The notes under the pieces: model-generated
Databases searched by the model: none
The model's input: the letters and a program-made list of their open reading frames with translations, nothing else
Told to the model about the DNA's origin: nothing
Position numbers and translations under genes: made by a program
Source: Planctomycetota bacterium
GTDB taxonomy: Bacteria > Planctomycetota > UBA1135 > JACQFD01
Length of the DNA stretch: 64,000 bases
NCBI GenBank assembly: GCA_016792805.1
Contig: JAEUHX010000060.1
Span: 1-64,000, forward strand
Direction of reading: 5' to 3'
Shown here: positions 1 to 8,392 of the stretch, piece after piece
How positions within the stretch are numbered: the first letter of the stretch is position 1
Layout: every line of letters begins with the position of its first letter

Positions 1-65
1 GCCATGGCCTCGCGTCTGCGGAACTCGCCGCGCCAAGACCGACCCACGCCCCATTCCAAGCCGTC
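1..65 (+). repeat. Dispersed repeat block A, copy 1
   Basis: These 65 bases are identical to 15285-15349. A diverged copy lies at 36579-36620, and part of the block is inverted at about 15011-15036. At all three direct copies a GC-rich hairpin cluster follows 16-95 bp downstream, so block A and the hairpins look like one mobile or extragenic unit. No coding potential is recognised. Confidence 0.85.
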
Positions 66-80
66 CCGCATCTGTGAAGT

Positions 81-223
81 CGTAGGGCGCGGGCATCGCC
101 CGCGACGATTCGGCGGCGCTTGCGCCGCCGGATGAAGAACCCGGCCACGGCTTCAAGACCCACAACCCGATCGCCACCGCGCGGGGCGCGCGCCGCGGAG
201 ACCGGTCGGCGCACGCGCCGACC
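81..223 (+). repeat. Palindromic hairpin cluster, copy 1
   Basis: A run of inverted repeats with very small loops. CGCGGGC (88-94) and GCCCGCG (98-104) flank ATC. CGGCGGCGC (111-119) and GCGCCGCCG (122-130) flank TT. GGTCGGCGC (204-212) and GCGCCGACC (215-223) flank AC. An imperfect fourth hairpin lies near 180-199. The same order of hairpins and linkers recurs at 15430-15571 and 36713-36855. This resembles a REP-type or MITE-like extragenic element; no named family is recognised. Confidence 0.8.
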
Positions 224-337
224 CCACTTCAACAAATAGGATTGAACGTATGCGCACTGACCCCACTTCGACAAATAAGCGCGAACGTACGCGCGCAGAC
301 CTCACGAAAGAGACTTGTCCGATTGCGATTTCTCTCT
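221..337 (+). repeat. 39-bp direct repeats beginning ACCCCACTTC
   Basis: ACCCCACTTC starts at 221 and again at 260, with a decayed start at 299, giving about 2.5 units of 39 bp. The same anchor follows the last hairpin at 15571 and 15609. Its reverse complement anchors the 33-bp array at 14742-14972. There are no unique spacers, so this is not a CRISPR array. Confidence 0.65.
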
Positions 338-360
338 GGCCGATGATTGCGTTCCCCTGC

Positions 361-417
361 CGTAGGGCGCGGGCTTGCCCGCGACGATTCCGCGGCGCTT
401 GCGCCGCCGGATGATGG
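361..417 (+). repeat. Palindromic hairpin cluster, partial copy 2
   Basis: Only the first two hairpins of the cluster are present: CGCGGGC (368-374) with GCCCGCG (377-383), and a second stem at 390-409 with one mismatch. The bases just upstream (CGATTGCGTTCCC, near 345) also precede the partial copy at 36914, so the partial form may be a distinct subtype. Confidence 0.7.
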
Positions 418-716
418 GGCGCGCTGCCGACTCCCTACCACTCGGGGCAGCGCCACGCGGCTGACCTGCGGAAGCGGCGCGCCATCGGTAGACCGCACAG
501 TTCGCCCGAATCTCTGTTGCCAGATCTCATCCCCGCTCTCGCTCGGCAGAAAGGTCACTCGGTGGGCACCCATTCGGAGAGCTTGAACCCTGCTTCGAGG
601 ATCACCTAAACCGCTGCACCTTCCCTCTGCCGGATGTCTGACCGGGAACCGGTGGGCCGTTCAACGCCTCGTCTCAGCGCGAGCCATGGGGCCACCCAAG
701 CAAATCGGGAAGCTTC
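418..716. other. Gene-free stretch downstream of arnD
   Basis: About 300 bp between the repeats and the stop codon of arnD. I see no convincing gene, terminator with a T-run, or RNA. A short minus-strand reading frame at 229-573 runs into the repeats and resembles nothing I know. It may be gene debris. Confidence 0.4.
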
Positions 717-1664
717 TTATAGAACGCATCCAGTTGCCCTGGTCGCGACCACGCAACAGACCTTCCCCGCCCGGCCCGGAACCTCGGCGAGCTCGAGGCG
801 GCGCCGGGGGAGCGGCGTGCCGGCGGGAGGCAGAAGCGCATCCATGGAGGTTAGGCGTCCGCCGAGCGCTTTCAGGCTCTTACAGAAACCGTCGAACCAT
901 GGCGCGTAAATCCGTCCTTCGGCTTCGGCATGAATCGTGAGCACGGCAGTGTCGCGGCCGGCGGCAGAAAGCCACACATCGGCGACGCGCTCGAGGGTCC
1001 AGCCGTCGCGGCCGAGCAGCTCATCGAGCGTCGGCAGGCCTGCGGCGATTTGTGGAGTCTTGAACGCCTTGCCGCCGTACTCCGGCAGAAACGCGCCTTC
1101 GAGCTCATTGCCGGGGTCGCCGTCGGCGCCGAAGGGGAGCCGGCAGTCGGTTGAGTAACGCAGACCGTGGCGCTCCTGCGCTTCGAGCGAATGGGGGAGC
1201 GCATACCAGGCCGGCGCCGCCGAGCAGTGGGGCTTGCACCTGAACACTTCTTCGAATGCGCTGACGGCGCGATCGAATTGTTGCACCGTCTTCTCGAGGC
1301 TCCACCCGTGCAGCCGATCCTGCCAGGCGACGTGATCCCACGCATGCACGCCGACCTCGTGACCGGCGCTCGTGCACTCCCGCGCGATCTGTGGAAACTT
1401 CACGGCGATCGGCCGCGACGGCAGCAGCGTCCCCGAGAGCGCCGTGCGCACGCCGTACATCGACGTCGCCTTCGTGCGCATCATCTTGCTCACAAATCCG
1501 GGCTTCGTGAACGCCCGCAACACCGCGAGCCCCGAGCGGTCGGGGCCGAAGCTGAAGAAGAACGTTCCCACAAAACCGTGCCGGTCGAGGATCCGGCGGA
1601 TCTCGGGCACACCGTCGCGCATCCCGTCATGGGTGTCGACGTCGATGCGCAGCGCGAGCTTCAT
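717..1664 (-). CDS. arnD: ArnD-like 4-deoxy-4-formamido-L-arabinose-phosphoundecaprenol deformylase
   Basis: A 315-residue protein of the polysaccharide deacetylase fold. In the known pathway ArnD removes the formyl group from undecaprenyl-phosphate-Ara4FN before ArnT transfers the sugar to lipid A. The metal-site Asp lies in RIDVDT (D8, D10) and the histidines in GHEVGVHAWDH (H102, H107, H111). The ArnD-type SAAPAWYA and TIHAEAEG stretches are also present, and the length is close to the usual ~300. It is last in the minus-strand arn run, 53 bp after the decarboxylase gene. The family could also act on related formamido sugars, but the neighbours favour Ara4FN. Confidence 0.88.
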   Translation of the reverse strand: MKLALRIDVDTHDGMRDGVPEIRRILDRHGFVGTFFFSFGPDRSGLAVLRAFTKPGFVSKMMRTKATSMYGVRTALSGTLLPSRPIAVKFPQIARECTSAGHEVGVHAWDHVAWQDRLHGWSLEKTVQQFDRAVSAFEEVFRCKPHCSAAPAWYALPHSLEAQERHGLRYSTDCRLPFGADGDPGNELEGAFLPEYGGKAFKTPQIAAGLPTLDELLGRDGWTLERVADVWLSAAGRDTAVLTIHAEAEGRIYAPWFDGFCKSLKALGGRLTSMDALLPPAGTPLPRRRLELAEVPGRAGKVCCVVATRATGCVL

Positions 1665-1717
1665 CGCGGGAAGCCCGTCGACCTAGCAGCTCTGCGGCCC
1701 GCTCACAAAATGGGCGC

Positions 1718-2743
1718 TCAGCGCCCTTTCTCGAGCGCCGCCGCCGCGAGCGGCTCGCGGAAATTCTCCGTCTTCTTGAACCACTCGCAGGTCTTCCGCA
1801 CGCCCTCTTCGAGCGACACCTGCGGGAGCACCTTCAGAATCGTCTTCATGCGCGTCACGTCGGGTACGCGCCGGTCGATGTCTTGGTAGCTCTTGCCGTA
1901 GACGTCTTCCTGCCTCTTGAAGATGAGATTCTTCGGATCCTCCGGATCGCGTCCGAATTCCTTGAGCATCACTTTTGCAAGCTCAAGAATCGTCGTCTCC
2001 CGGTCGGTGCCGATATTGAAGATCCCGCCGACGGCCTCATCGACGAGGCCGCAGGCCATCGTCGCACGCACCGCGTCGTCGATATAGGTGAACGCGCGCG
2101 TCTGCCGCCCGTCATTCACAATCGTGAGCGGCTCGCCGCGCAGCAGCTGCCCCATGAAGATCGTCATGACGCGCCCGCGGTCGATCTTGTCGAGCTTCGG
2201 ACCATACACATTGAAATAGCGCAGGATCACGACCGGCAGGCCGAACTTTCCGTAGGCGAAGCAGAAGTGCTCTCCGGCGGCCTTCGAGGTCGAGTAGCAC
2301 CAGCGGTCGATGGCCGTCGGCCCGAGCAGGCGGTCGCCGTACTCTTTGAACGGCACATCCTTGCTCTTGCCATAAATCTCCGACGTGGAGCTGAACACCA
2401 CGCGCGTGTCGTTATGAAACGCCGCGCGCAGCACGTTCTGCGTGCCGTTGATATTCACATCCAGCACGCCAAAGGGGTCGTCGACGTAGTGCTCGACGCC
2501 GACCACAGCCGCCAGGTGATAGCACAGATCGGCCTTGCGCATGAGGCCGTCGAGCAGCGTGTAGTCCAGGACGGAGCCCTTCACATATTGGAAGCGCCCC
2601 TCGTAGGCCGGGTTGCTCTTGATGTCGAGCACCTTCGCCGTGCTGGCCGTGTCGAGCACGAGGACCGAATCGCCGCGGTCGAGAAAGCCCTGGGCCAAGT
2701 GGGATCCGACGAAGCCTGTTCCACCGGTAATCAGAATGCGCAT
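1718..2743 (-). CDS. UDP-glucuronate C4 decarboxylase (ArnA C-terminal domain as a separate protein)
   Basis: A 341-residue extended SDR. It has the NAD-binding GGTGFVG motif (7-13), the TSE triad (T120, S121, E122) and YSTSK (Y150, K154). It also has the ArnA-specific C-terminal signature YQDIDRR, with R292 matching the decarboxylase arginine of ArnA. Glu and Arg at these places distinguish UDP-glucuronate oxidative decarboxylases of the Ara4N pathway from plain UDP-glucose 4-epimerases. The expected product is UDP-4-keto-arabinose, the substrate of ArnB. In Escherichia coli this domain is fused to the formyltransferase; here the two are separate genes 68 bp apart. Confidence 0.85.
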   Translation of the reverse strand: MRILITGGTGFVGSHLAQGFLDRGDSVLVLDTASTAKVLDIKSNPAYEGRFQYVKGSVLDYTLLDGLMRKADLCYHLAAVVGVEHYVDDPFGVLDVNINGTQNVLRAAFHNDTRVVFSSTSEIYGKSKDVPFKEYGDRLLGPTAIDRWCYSTSKAAGEHFCFAYGKFGLPVVILRYFNVYGPKLDKIDRGRVMTIFMGQLLRGEPLTIVNDGRQTRAFTYIDDAVRATMACGLVDEAVGGIFNIGTDRETTILELAKVMLKEFGRDPEDPKNLIFKRQEDVYGKSYQDIDRRVPDVTRMKTILKVLPQVSLEEGVRKTCEWFKKTENFREPLAAAALEKGR

Positions 2744-2811
2744 GGCAACACCTGGAGTTTGTTCTTAGAAGAGTACGAAGTATTTTTGGTCTCTCGCCGG
2801 AGGCTCAGTCT

Positions 2812-3798
2812 TCAGCGTCCGGCAAAGAACTGCATTCCCTCGGGAATGAGCCCGCGCGCCGCGGCCGTCTTTCCATCGATGCCGCGCTGCGCCGTCGGAT
2901 CCTTCGGGGCGGGGTCGTCGTCGAGACCGGCCGGCGTCACGCGCTCGAGCTTCAAGAATCCCTGCCCGCACGCGACATGGGGCACGCCGTCCTCCAGCAG
3001 CACCGTGCCGGGGCTCGCCGTGCGGCCGCTCCTCAGCGCCGACACCGGTTTCGCCCACCAGACGAGATGCTTGTGCTGGCCTGCCTGCGCGTAGGCCCCG
3101 GGCCACGGATGGGTCACCGCGCGGACGAGATCGAAGCATCGCCTCGCCGGCCACGAGAAATCAATTCTTCCCATCTCCGGCGTGCGCACGCCGCGATAGC
3201 TGCCTTTCTCAATTTCATTGGGCAGCCGCACCACTTTGCCGCGCTCGAAGTACTGTAAGGTACGGTCGAAGACATTCACCGTTGCCTCCAGCATCTTCAA
3301 CATGAGCGTATAGGCCGTCTCGTCGTCTTCGATCGGCACCCACTCTTGATCGACGATGTCGCCCGCATCGGGCTTCTCGACCATCTCGTGGAGCGTAACG
3401 CCAGTTTCGATCTCGCCTTCCACCAGCACCCAATTGAGCGGTGCTCGGCCGCGATACTTCGGCAGAAGCGATCCGTGCAGATTCCAGCCGCCCATCGGGA
3501 AGAGCTTCAGCACCTGCGGCTTCACCATCGCCCGATAATACGAACTAAATAGATAGTCGGGCTCGAGCCCGGCGATGCGTTCCGCCTGCGCCGGATCATT
3601 GATATCTCCCGTCTCGACTGGAATTCCCTGCGCCGCCGCCATCTCGGCCAGGCTGCGCCACCAGCAGTTCTCGCCGGGACGGTCCTCGTGGGTGTACACG
3701 AGTGCCACCTCCCAGCCGTGGCGAAGGACGGTCTCGAGTGCAACACAACCGAATTCGCCGTAGCCGGCGAACACGACGCGCTTACCTCCGGTGCTCAT
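2812..3798 (-). CDS. UDP-Ara4N formyltransferase (ArnA N-terminal domain as a separate protein)
   Basis: A 328-residue formyltransferase matching the first half of ArnA. The catalytic set is visible: NLHGSLLPKYRGRAP with N106 and H108, and KPDAGDIV with D144. It should use 10-formyl-tetrahydrofolate to formylate UDP-4-amino-4-deoxy-L-arabinose. The start overlaps the arnC stop as ATGA (3795-3798), so the two are probably translationally coupled. The protein stops after the linker-like C-terminal domain, with no decarboxylase domain attached. Confidence 0.87.
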   Translation of the reverse strand: MSTGGKRVVFAGYGEFGCVALETVLRHGWEVALVYTHEDRPGENCWWRSLAEMAAAQGIPVETGDINDPAQAERIAGLEPDYLFSSYYRAMVKPQVLKLFPMGGWNLHGSLLPKYRGRAPLNWVLVEGEIETGVTLHEMVEKPDAGDIVDQEWVPIEDDETAYTLMLKMLEATVNVFDRTLQYFERGKVVRLPNEIEKGSYRGVRTPEMGRIDFSWPARRCFDLVRAVTHPWPGAYAQAGQHKHLVWWAKPVSALRSGRTASPGTVLLEDGVPHVACGQGFLKLERVTPAGLDDDPAPKDPTAQRGIDGKTAAARGLIPEGMQFFAGR

Positions 3799-5024
3799 GC
3801 GGGTGCTGTAGGGTCAGGCGGGGGCGAGGGTGGGTGGCCTTGAGGCGCCGCTCCGGGCTGAGATCCGCGTCGCGCGGAGCCGCCCGCCGGGTCGGCGCCG
3901 GCGCTTGAGGGGCGAACAGAATAGCGCGCCGGGTAGACCGTGGCGCCTGCGCTCTGGGGTGCGCCGTCGCCGACCACCCCATCGCCCACATGCGCGCCAT
4001 CGGTATGGAACCGTCTCACGACGAAGCGGGGTCGGCGGCGCACTTCGCTATAGATGCGCCCGACGTATTCGCCGAGGAGCCCCATTCCGATGAGCTGCAC
4101 CCCGACGAAAATATACAAAACCGCGAAGAGCGTGAAGACGCCCCCCTGACCCCAGGCTTCCCACTGATCGCGCGTCATCACGAACCGTGTCGTGAGGATT
4201 CCAAGGGAGAGCATAAATCCAAGGACGCCGATGCCGAGCCCCACGGTCAGCATGGCCCGCAGCGGAGCCACGCTGAAGCTCGTCACCAGATCCATGTGGA
4301 GCCGCATCAGCTTGAAGATCGAATACTTGGATTCTCCGCGCGTGCGCTCCTCGTGGCGCACGTCGAGCACGGCCGTACTCCCCGAGTAGATCTCCGCCAG
4401 CGCCGGGATGAACGTCGACAGCTCCTTGCTCGAGTTCATCGCCTCGACGATCTCGCGGCGATAGGCACGCAGCATGCAGCCGAAATCGCCCGAGTCGACC
4501 CCAATCATCTTTTTTGTGGTTTTATTGACAATCGACGAGGCGAACCTGCGGAACCCGCTGTCCTGGCGGTTCAGGCGCCGCGTGGCCACCACATCGTAAC
4601 CTTCGTCGATCTTCTCGAGGAGCTTGGGAATCTCCTCCGGCGGATTCTGCAGGTCGGCGTCAAGGGTAATGATCACTTCTCCCGTGGAGTGATCGAACCC
4701 CGCAAATACAGCGGCGTGCTGCCCATAGTTGCGATTGAATTCCACGACGCGAACGCGCGCATCGCGCCCCTGCTGATCGAGCAGGCGGGTGAGCGAGTCG
4801 TCTCGTGAGCCGTCGTCGACGAGCACGCACTCCACGGGGCGCGTGCGCTCGATCTCATCCATCACCGGCCGCAGCCGCGCGAAGAGCGCGTCGACGTTCT
4901 CTCCTTCGTTGAACACAGGAATGACGAGGGACACCGTGCGCGGCGGCTTCAAGCGGCGCAGCCGCGAGCCCGCCCCGGAAGCCGATGGGAAGCCGGGGGC
5001 CGAAGGGGAGCCGGAAGTCGTCAT
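3795..5024 (-). CDS. arnC: ArnC-like undecaprenyl-phosphate Ara4FN transferase
   Basis: A 409-residue family 2 glycosyltransferase. The start ATG at 5022-5024 lies 10 bp after the arnT stop; a longer frame exists upstream but would overlap arnT. GT2 motifs are SLVIPVFNEGENV, LVDDGSRDD, ITLDADLQNPPEEI and RGESKYSIFKL. Two membrane segments follow (about LRAMLTVGLGIGVLGFML and LFAVLYIFVGVQLIGM), then GEYVGRIYSEVRRRP, as in ArnC. The last ~65 residues are a Pro/Ala/Gly-rich tail not found in enterobacterial ArnC. A dolichol-phosphate-mannose-synthase-like enzyme is the alternative, but the neighbours make ArnC most likely. Confidence 0.86.
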   Translation of the reverse strand: MTTSGSPSAPGFPSASGAGSRLRRLKPPRTVSLVIPVFNEGENVDALFARLRPVMDEIERTRPVECVLVDDGSRDDSLTRLLDQQGRDARVRVVEFNRNYGQHAAVFAGFDHSTGEVIITLDADLQNPPEEIPKLLEKIDEGYDVVATRRLNRQDSGFRRFASSIVNKTTKKMIGVDSGDFGCMLRAYRREIVEAMNSSKELSTFIPALAEIYSGSTAVLDVRHEERTRGESKYSIFKLMRLHMDLVTSFSVAPLRAMLTVGLGIGVLGFMLSLGILTTRFVMTRDQWEAWGQGGVFTLFAVLYIFVGVQLIGMGLLGEYVGRIYSEVRRRPRFVVRRFHTDGAHVGDGVVGDGAPQSAGATVYPARYSVRPSSAGADPAGGSARRGSQPGAAPQGHPPSPPPDPTAPA

Positions 5025-5034
5025 TCGGTGCGCG

Positions 5035-6822
5035 TCACGTTCCAGATTCGACGACGACAAGTGTACGGCTGCCCACGGAGGCCTGAAATCGACGCGCAAA
5101 ACGGCTGCGAAGCTCGGGGGGCATGCGGTCGAAATGGGTCGCGCGCAACACCAGCACGAGCGGTCCGCCGCCGTCGGAAAGCGCCTTCCGAAGCGCCTGC
5201 GAACCGTGCAGCACAAGCGGCGCGCGCCAGCGCCCCGTTGCAAAATATACAAATGGCGCGCTGTCGGTCCACGACTCCACGTCTTTGTCGGAGCGCAGGT
5301 CGACATGCCACACGGCGTATCGGGGCGCCGCGCCCGCCTGCTCCAGCTCGGACAAGCGCGCCATCGCCCGCTCGACCACGGGCCGCGCCGATTTCGTCCC
5401 ATTGACGGCTGGAAAGAGTTTCGCCGCCACGAAGGCTTGCGCCACGCAGAGACCCACGGCGAGCCATCCAAGCCGGAACGAGGCACGCGTGTGGATTCCG
5501 ACTGCCAGCACCGCAAAGCCCGCGACGCCGAGCGCGAGGAGTGCCGGCAGCACGGCTCCGACCGGGAGCGCGCGCGCCGGCATCTCGACGAAGCCGCTGG
5601 CGAGCGACGCCAGCGCTTCGTCGGCGCGCGGACCGAAGAAGGAGGCCGCCGTCGCCAGCAGCGCCACAATCACCGCCGCCAGCGCAACGGCCGACAGCAC
5701 GGCCGTCGTCCAGTGCCGCTCCCACGCCTTCCCAAATTCGCCGACGCCTCGGGCGAAGTCGGTGAGGCCGACGGCAAAAAAAGGAATAAGAGGCAACAGA
5801 TACTTTCCCTGCTTTGCCGAAGCCGCCGATAGCAACAAAAGGCCGGCAAGAAAGGCTCCCCAGCACCAGCGGACGAGCTCCGCGTCGCGCGTGTGCAGGG
5901 GCTTAGCGCCCTCGGTCCCCGTCGTCCGCCACGCGTAGGCGAGCGCCGGCGGCAGCAGCGCGGCGTACGGCGCGAGCGAACCCCACAAAGCGCCGCTCAG
6001 GTAATAGTGGACGGGTCGCGCATGGTCTTGGGAGCCGGCGAAGCGTTTCAAATTCTCATGGATAAGCGCGCGCCAGAGCCCGCCCGGGTCTTCCGCAGCG
6101 AGCGCCACATACCAGGGAAGCGCCAGCGCGACCGCAAGGCAGAGCCCAGCGAGGAGCCAGCCCCCGGCACGGCCGAGCCATGCGCGACGGCAGCTCGGCA
6201 CCAGCGCGAATCCGGCAAGAACTGTAGTGACCAATAATGCGCCGGCGAGCGGGCCTTTTGTGAGGATCGCCGCGCCGAGCGCCGCGCCAAGGGCAAGCGC
6301 CACGGTCGCACGCGGCCGGTGCGCGAGTTCGAACGCCGCAACAGCGCTCCACGCGAAGAGCCCCGCGAAGAGGCCGTCGACCTGGCACCATCGCGCGCGC
6401 AGGAAGACTTCCGCGGTCGATGCCGTCACGAGCGCTGCTACAAGCCCGAAGGCCGGTCCTCCGGCGCGCCGACCGATTGCGAGCGTCGCGAGCACCAGCA
6501 GCGCACCGCCGATCGCGCTCGGCAACCGCGCGTCGAAAGAATCGACGTCGGTGCCGCGCACCTTCGCCGACAGCACGATGATCCACGCCTGGAGCGGCGG
6601 CTTCTCGGCGTAGGTTTCGCCCGCGATCGTCGGCACGATCCAGCGCTGCTCCACCAGCAGCTCGCGCGCGGCCGTGGCGTGGTCCGCCTCGTCGGGATTC
6701 CACAGATCGCGCGCCCCGAGTCCAAAGAACGGGGAGAGGGCCGCGAATGCGACGAGCAGAGCGGCGAGGAGGCGTTTCGTTCTCAGAGCGCACAGCTTGG
6801 TCCCGCCGAGCCGGGCGCTCAA
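5035..6822 (-). CDS. arnT: ArnT-like lipid A aminoarabinosyl transferase (GT-C, family 39/83)
   Basis: About 595 residues, with roughly ten or more hydrophobic segments. The conserved early acidic motif of GT-C enzymes is visible as WNPDEADHA, just after the first membrane helix, followed by YAEKPPLQAW as in ArnT. The role would be transfer of L-Ara4N from the undecaprenyl carrier to lipid A on the periplasmic side. No ATG is available near the first helix. I chose TTG at 6822; CTG at 6795 is possible. The upstream ATG at 6975 would run through the divergent lepB gene. It heads the minus-strand arn run. Confidence 0.72.
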   Translation of the reverse strand: MSARLGGTKLCALRTKRLLAALLVAFAALSPFFGLGARDLWNPDEADHATAARELLVEQRWIVPTIAGETYAEKPPLQAWIIVLSAKVRGTDVDSFDARLPSAIGGALLVLATLAIGRRAGGPAFGLVAALVTASTAEVFLRARWCQVDGLFAGLFAWSAVAAFELAHRPRATVALALGAALGAAILTKGPLAGALLVTTVLAGFALVPSCRRAWLGRAGGWLLAGLCLAVALALPWYVALAAEDPGGLWRALIHENLKRFAGSQDHARPVHYYLSGALWGSLAPYAALLPPALAYAWRTTGTEGAKPLHTRDAELVRWCWGAFLAGLLLLSAASAKQGKYLLPLIPFFAVGLTDFARGVGEFGKAWERHWTTAVLSAVALAAVIVALLATAASFFGPRADEALASLASGFVEMPARALPVGAVLPALLALGVAGFAVLAVGIHTRASFRLGWLAVGLCVAQAFVAAKLFPAVNGTKSARPVVERAMARLSELEQAGAAPRYAVWHVDLRSDKDVESWTDSAPFVYFATGRWRAPLVLHGSQALRKALSDGGGPLVLVLRATHFDRMPPELRSRFARRFQASVGSRTLVVVESGT

Positions 6823-6857
6823 GAGCGCCGCTCGCGATCGCCGAACCGGAATCGTCC

Positions 6858-6865
6858 GAGGAGGG
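6858..6865 (+). promoter_or_regulatory. Ribosome binding site fixing the lepB GTG start
   Basis: GAGGAGGG lies 6 bp before GTG at 6872. It supports that start over the longer frame, which would overlap the divergent arnT. Confidence 0.75.
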
Positions 6866-6871
6866 CATCGC

Positions 6872-7330
6872 GTGTCGGGATTCTGGCGCTTCGCAGGTGG
6901 CTGTCTTTCAATCGTGCTCCCCGTCGTGGGGCTTCTGGAGATGCTCCAGCCATCGGTGGTTCGCGGCGCCTCCATGCTGCCGGCGCTTCACGACGGAGAT
7001 CGCATCGTCGTGGAGCGCTTCACGCCGCTTTTCGGTGCCCTCTCGCGCGGCGACATTGTGGTGCTCCGCCCGCCCTCCCAGGACGACGAGCGCTATGTGA
7101 AGCGCATCGCGGCGCTGCCGGGCGACGTCGTGCGCATGGAGAAGGGGGCGCTCTGGATCGGAGGCGACCGAGTGCTGTTCTGTGAGGCCGACCGAAACCT
7201 TACTCATACTTGGGTGATCCCCGAGGGACACTGCTTCGTGCTCGGCGACAACACGGAGCGGAGCTTCGACAGCCGGCTCTTCGGCCCAGTTCCGATGTCG
7301 CGCGTGATTGGGCGCGTGCTGGGCAGCTAG
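6872..7330 (+). CDS. lepB: Signal peptidase I
   Basis: A 152-residue S26 peptidase starting at GTG. An N-terminal membrane segment (about 5-25) is followed by the serine box RGASMLPAL (S34), the lysine box RYVKRIAALPGD (K77), and the C-terminal GHCFVLGDN and SRVIGRV boxes. It is short for the family but has the complete catalytic dyad. It should cleave signal peptides of exported proteins on the outer face of the cytoplasmic membrane. It is divergent from arnT, with 49 bp between starts. Confidence 0.88.
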   Translation: MSGFWRFAGGCLSIVLPVVGLLEMLQPSVVRGASMLPALHDGDRIVVERFTPLFGALSRGDIVVLRPPSQDDERYVKRIAALPGDVVRMEKGALWIGGDRVLFCEADRNLTHTWVIPEGHCFVLGDNTERSFDSRLFGPVPMSRVIGRVLGS

Positions 7331-7355
7331 CGGAGCCGGGCGCCATACTGGCGCC

Positions 7356-8126
7356 GTGCCGAAACGAAACCCGCGGGCGCAGCCCGCCGATGGCCGCCGA
7401 GCGTGGCTCGTGGGAGCGACGGGCGGACTCGGCCCCGCCCTCGCCCACCGGCTCGCCCGGGATGGCTACGACCTGTTGCTCACGGCGCGTCGGCGTCGGC
7501 GCCAATGCACCGCGCTCGCCCGCGAACTCCTCGCAGCCCATCCGCAGCGCTCGGTGGAGGTGCTCTGCGGAGACATCGGGGACCCCAAGTTCGCGGCCGA
7601 GGCGGCTGCGACCGCCGCGCAGCGCGGAGCGCTGGATGCGGTCGTGCTTGCCTCCGGCGACCTCTTCCTCGGCCGGCCCTCGCGCACCTCGGCGAAGGCG
7701 CTCCGCGCTCAGCTCGAGTCGAACCTGCTGGCTCCCTGGACCGCAGCACTGGCGGCGCTCCCCGCGCTGCGCCGCTCGCGGTCGGGTGGGCGCATCGTGT
7801 TCTTCGGGATGGCGGGCGCGGGGCTTCCGACGGCGAAGCGCGCGGTAGCTGCCCACGCAGCGTCCAAGCTGGCGCTGCTCTCCATGGCGCGATCTCTCGC
7901 GGTCGAGGTGGCGCGCGATGGAGTGGCGGTCTGGACCGTCTCCCCCGGCGTCGTCCGCACTGCGCGCTCGACTCCCGAATCCGTGGAGCCGTTCCTGGAG
8001 CATGTGCCGGGCGGGCGCGCGCTCGCGCCCGAAGAGGTGGCCGACGCCGTTGCCTGGTGCCTGAGTCCCGGGGGCGCCACCGGCACGGGGGGCGAGCTCC
8101 CGGTCGCGCTCGGGTTTGGACTCTGA
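7356..8126 (+). CDS. SDR-family protein with the catalytic tyrosine replaced by histidine
   Basis: 256 residues from GTG at 7356; an ATG at 7308 would overlap lepB. The nucleotide-binding glycine motif is GATGGLG (20-26), followed by CGDIGD and SNLLAPW. The YxxxK box reads HAASK (H167, K171), so the usual tyrosine is missing. The serine of the triad is also not in its normal place (the strand reads IVFFGMAG). The protein should still bind NAD(P), but classical dehydrogenase chemistry is doubtful. The substrate is unknown. Confidence 0.75.
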   Translation: MPKRNPRAQPADGRRAWLVGATGGLGPALAHRLARDGYDLLLTARRRRRQCTALARELLAAHPQRSVEVLCGDIGDPKFAAEAAATAAQRGALDAVVLASGDLFLGRPSRTSAKALRAQLESNLLAPWTAALAALPALRRSRSGGRIVFFGMAGAGLPTAKRAVAAHAASKLALLSMARSLAVEVARDGVAVWTVSPGVVRTARSTPESVEPFLEHVPGGRALAPEEVADAVAWCLSPGGATGTGGELPVALGFGL

Positions 8127-8392
8127 CGGAGGAGCCGGCGACTACCCGCGCCCTTCGCAGCGCGTGGCAGAAGTCCTCCGATCTGCGCACGCGGGCTTTT
8201 TGACGATCTCATCGTCGGACAGCCTCGCCGTAACACCTTGGCTACGACTACGGCGGTCCTCCTCGATCTCGCCAAAAATCCTCGTGCTCGCTTTGCGGAG
8301 CACTTCTGCCACAGGCTGTTCGGCGAATCGCTATCCTGAGGTGGTCGATCTCATTCGCCCGTGGCTCTCCAACGACTTGTGGAGTCTTTCCA
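8127..8392 (+). other. Leader region of the sensor kinase with a dispersed 140-bp repeat
   Basis: 266 bp without a gene. About 8175-8315 is homologous to 15071-15212 and 62503-62640; the shared core includes GGCTACGACTACGGC and TCCTCGTGCTCGCTTTGCG. No clear promoter or terminator is seen. Confidence 0.55.

Noticed and set aside
229..573. A 114-residue minus-strand gene
   Set aside because: Its C-terminal half is encoded by the dispersed repeats and the N-terminal half matches no family I know; probably debris or chance.
6823..6975. Upstream ATG start for arnT at 6975
   Set aside because: It would overlap the divergent signal peptidase gene, including its ribosome binding site, by about 100 bp; the added residues do not look like a membrane protein start.
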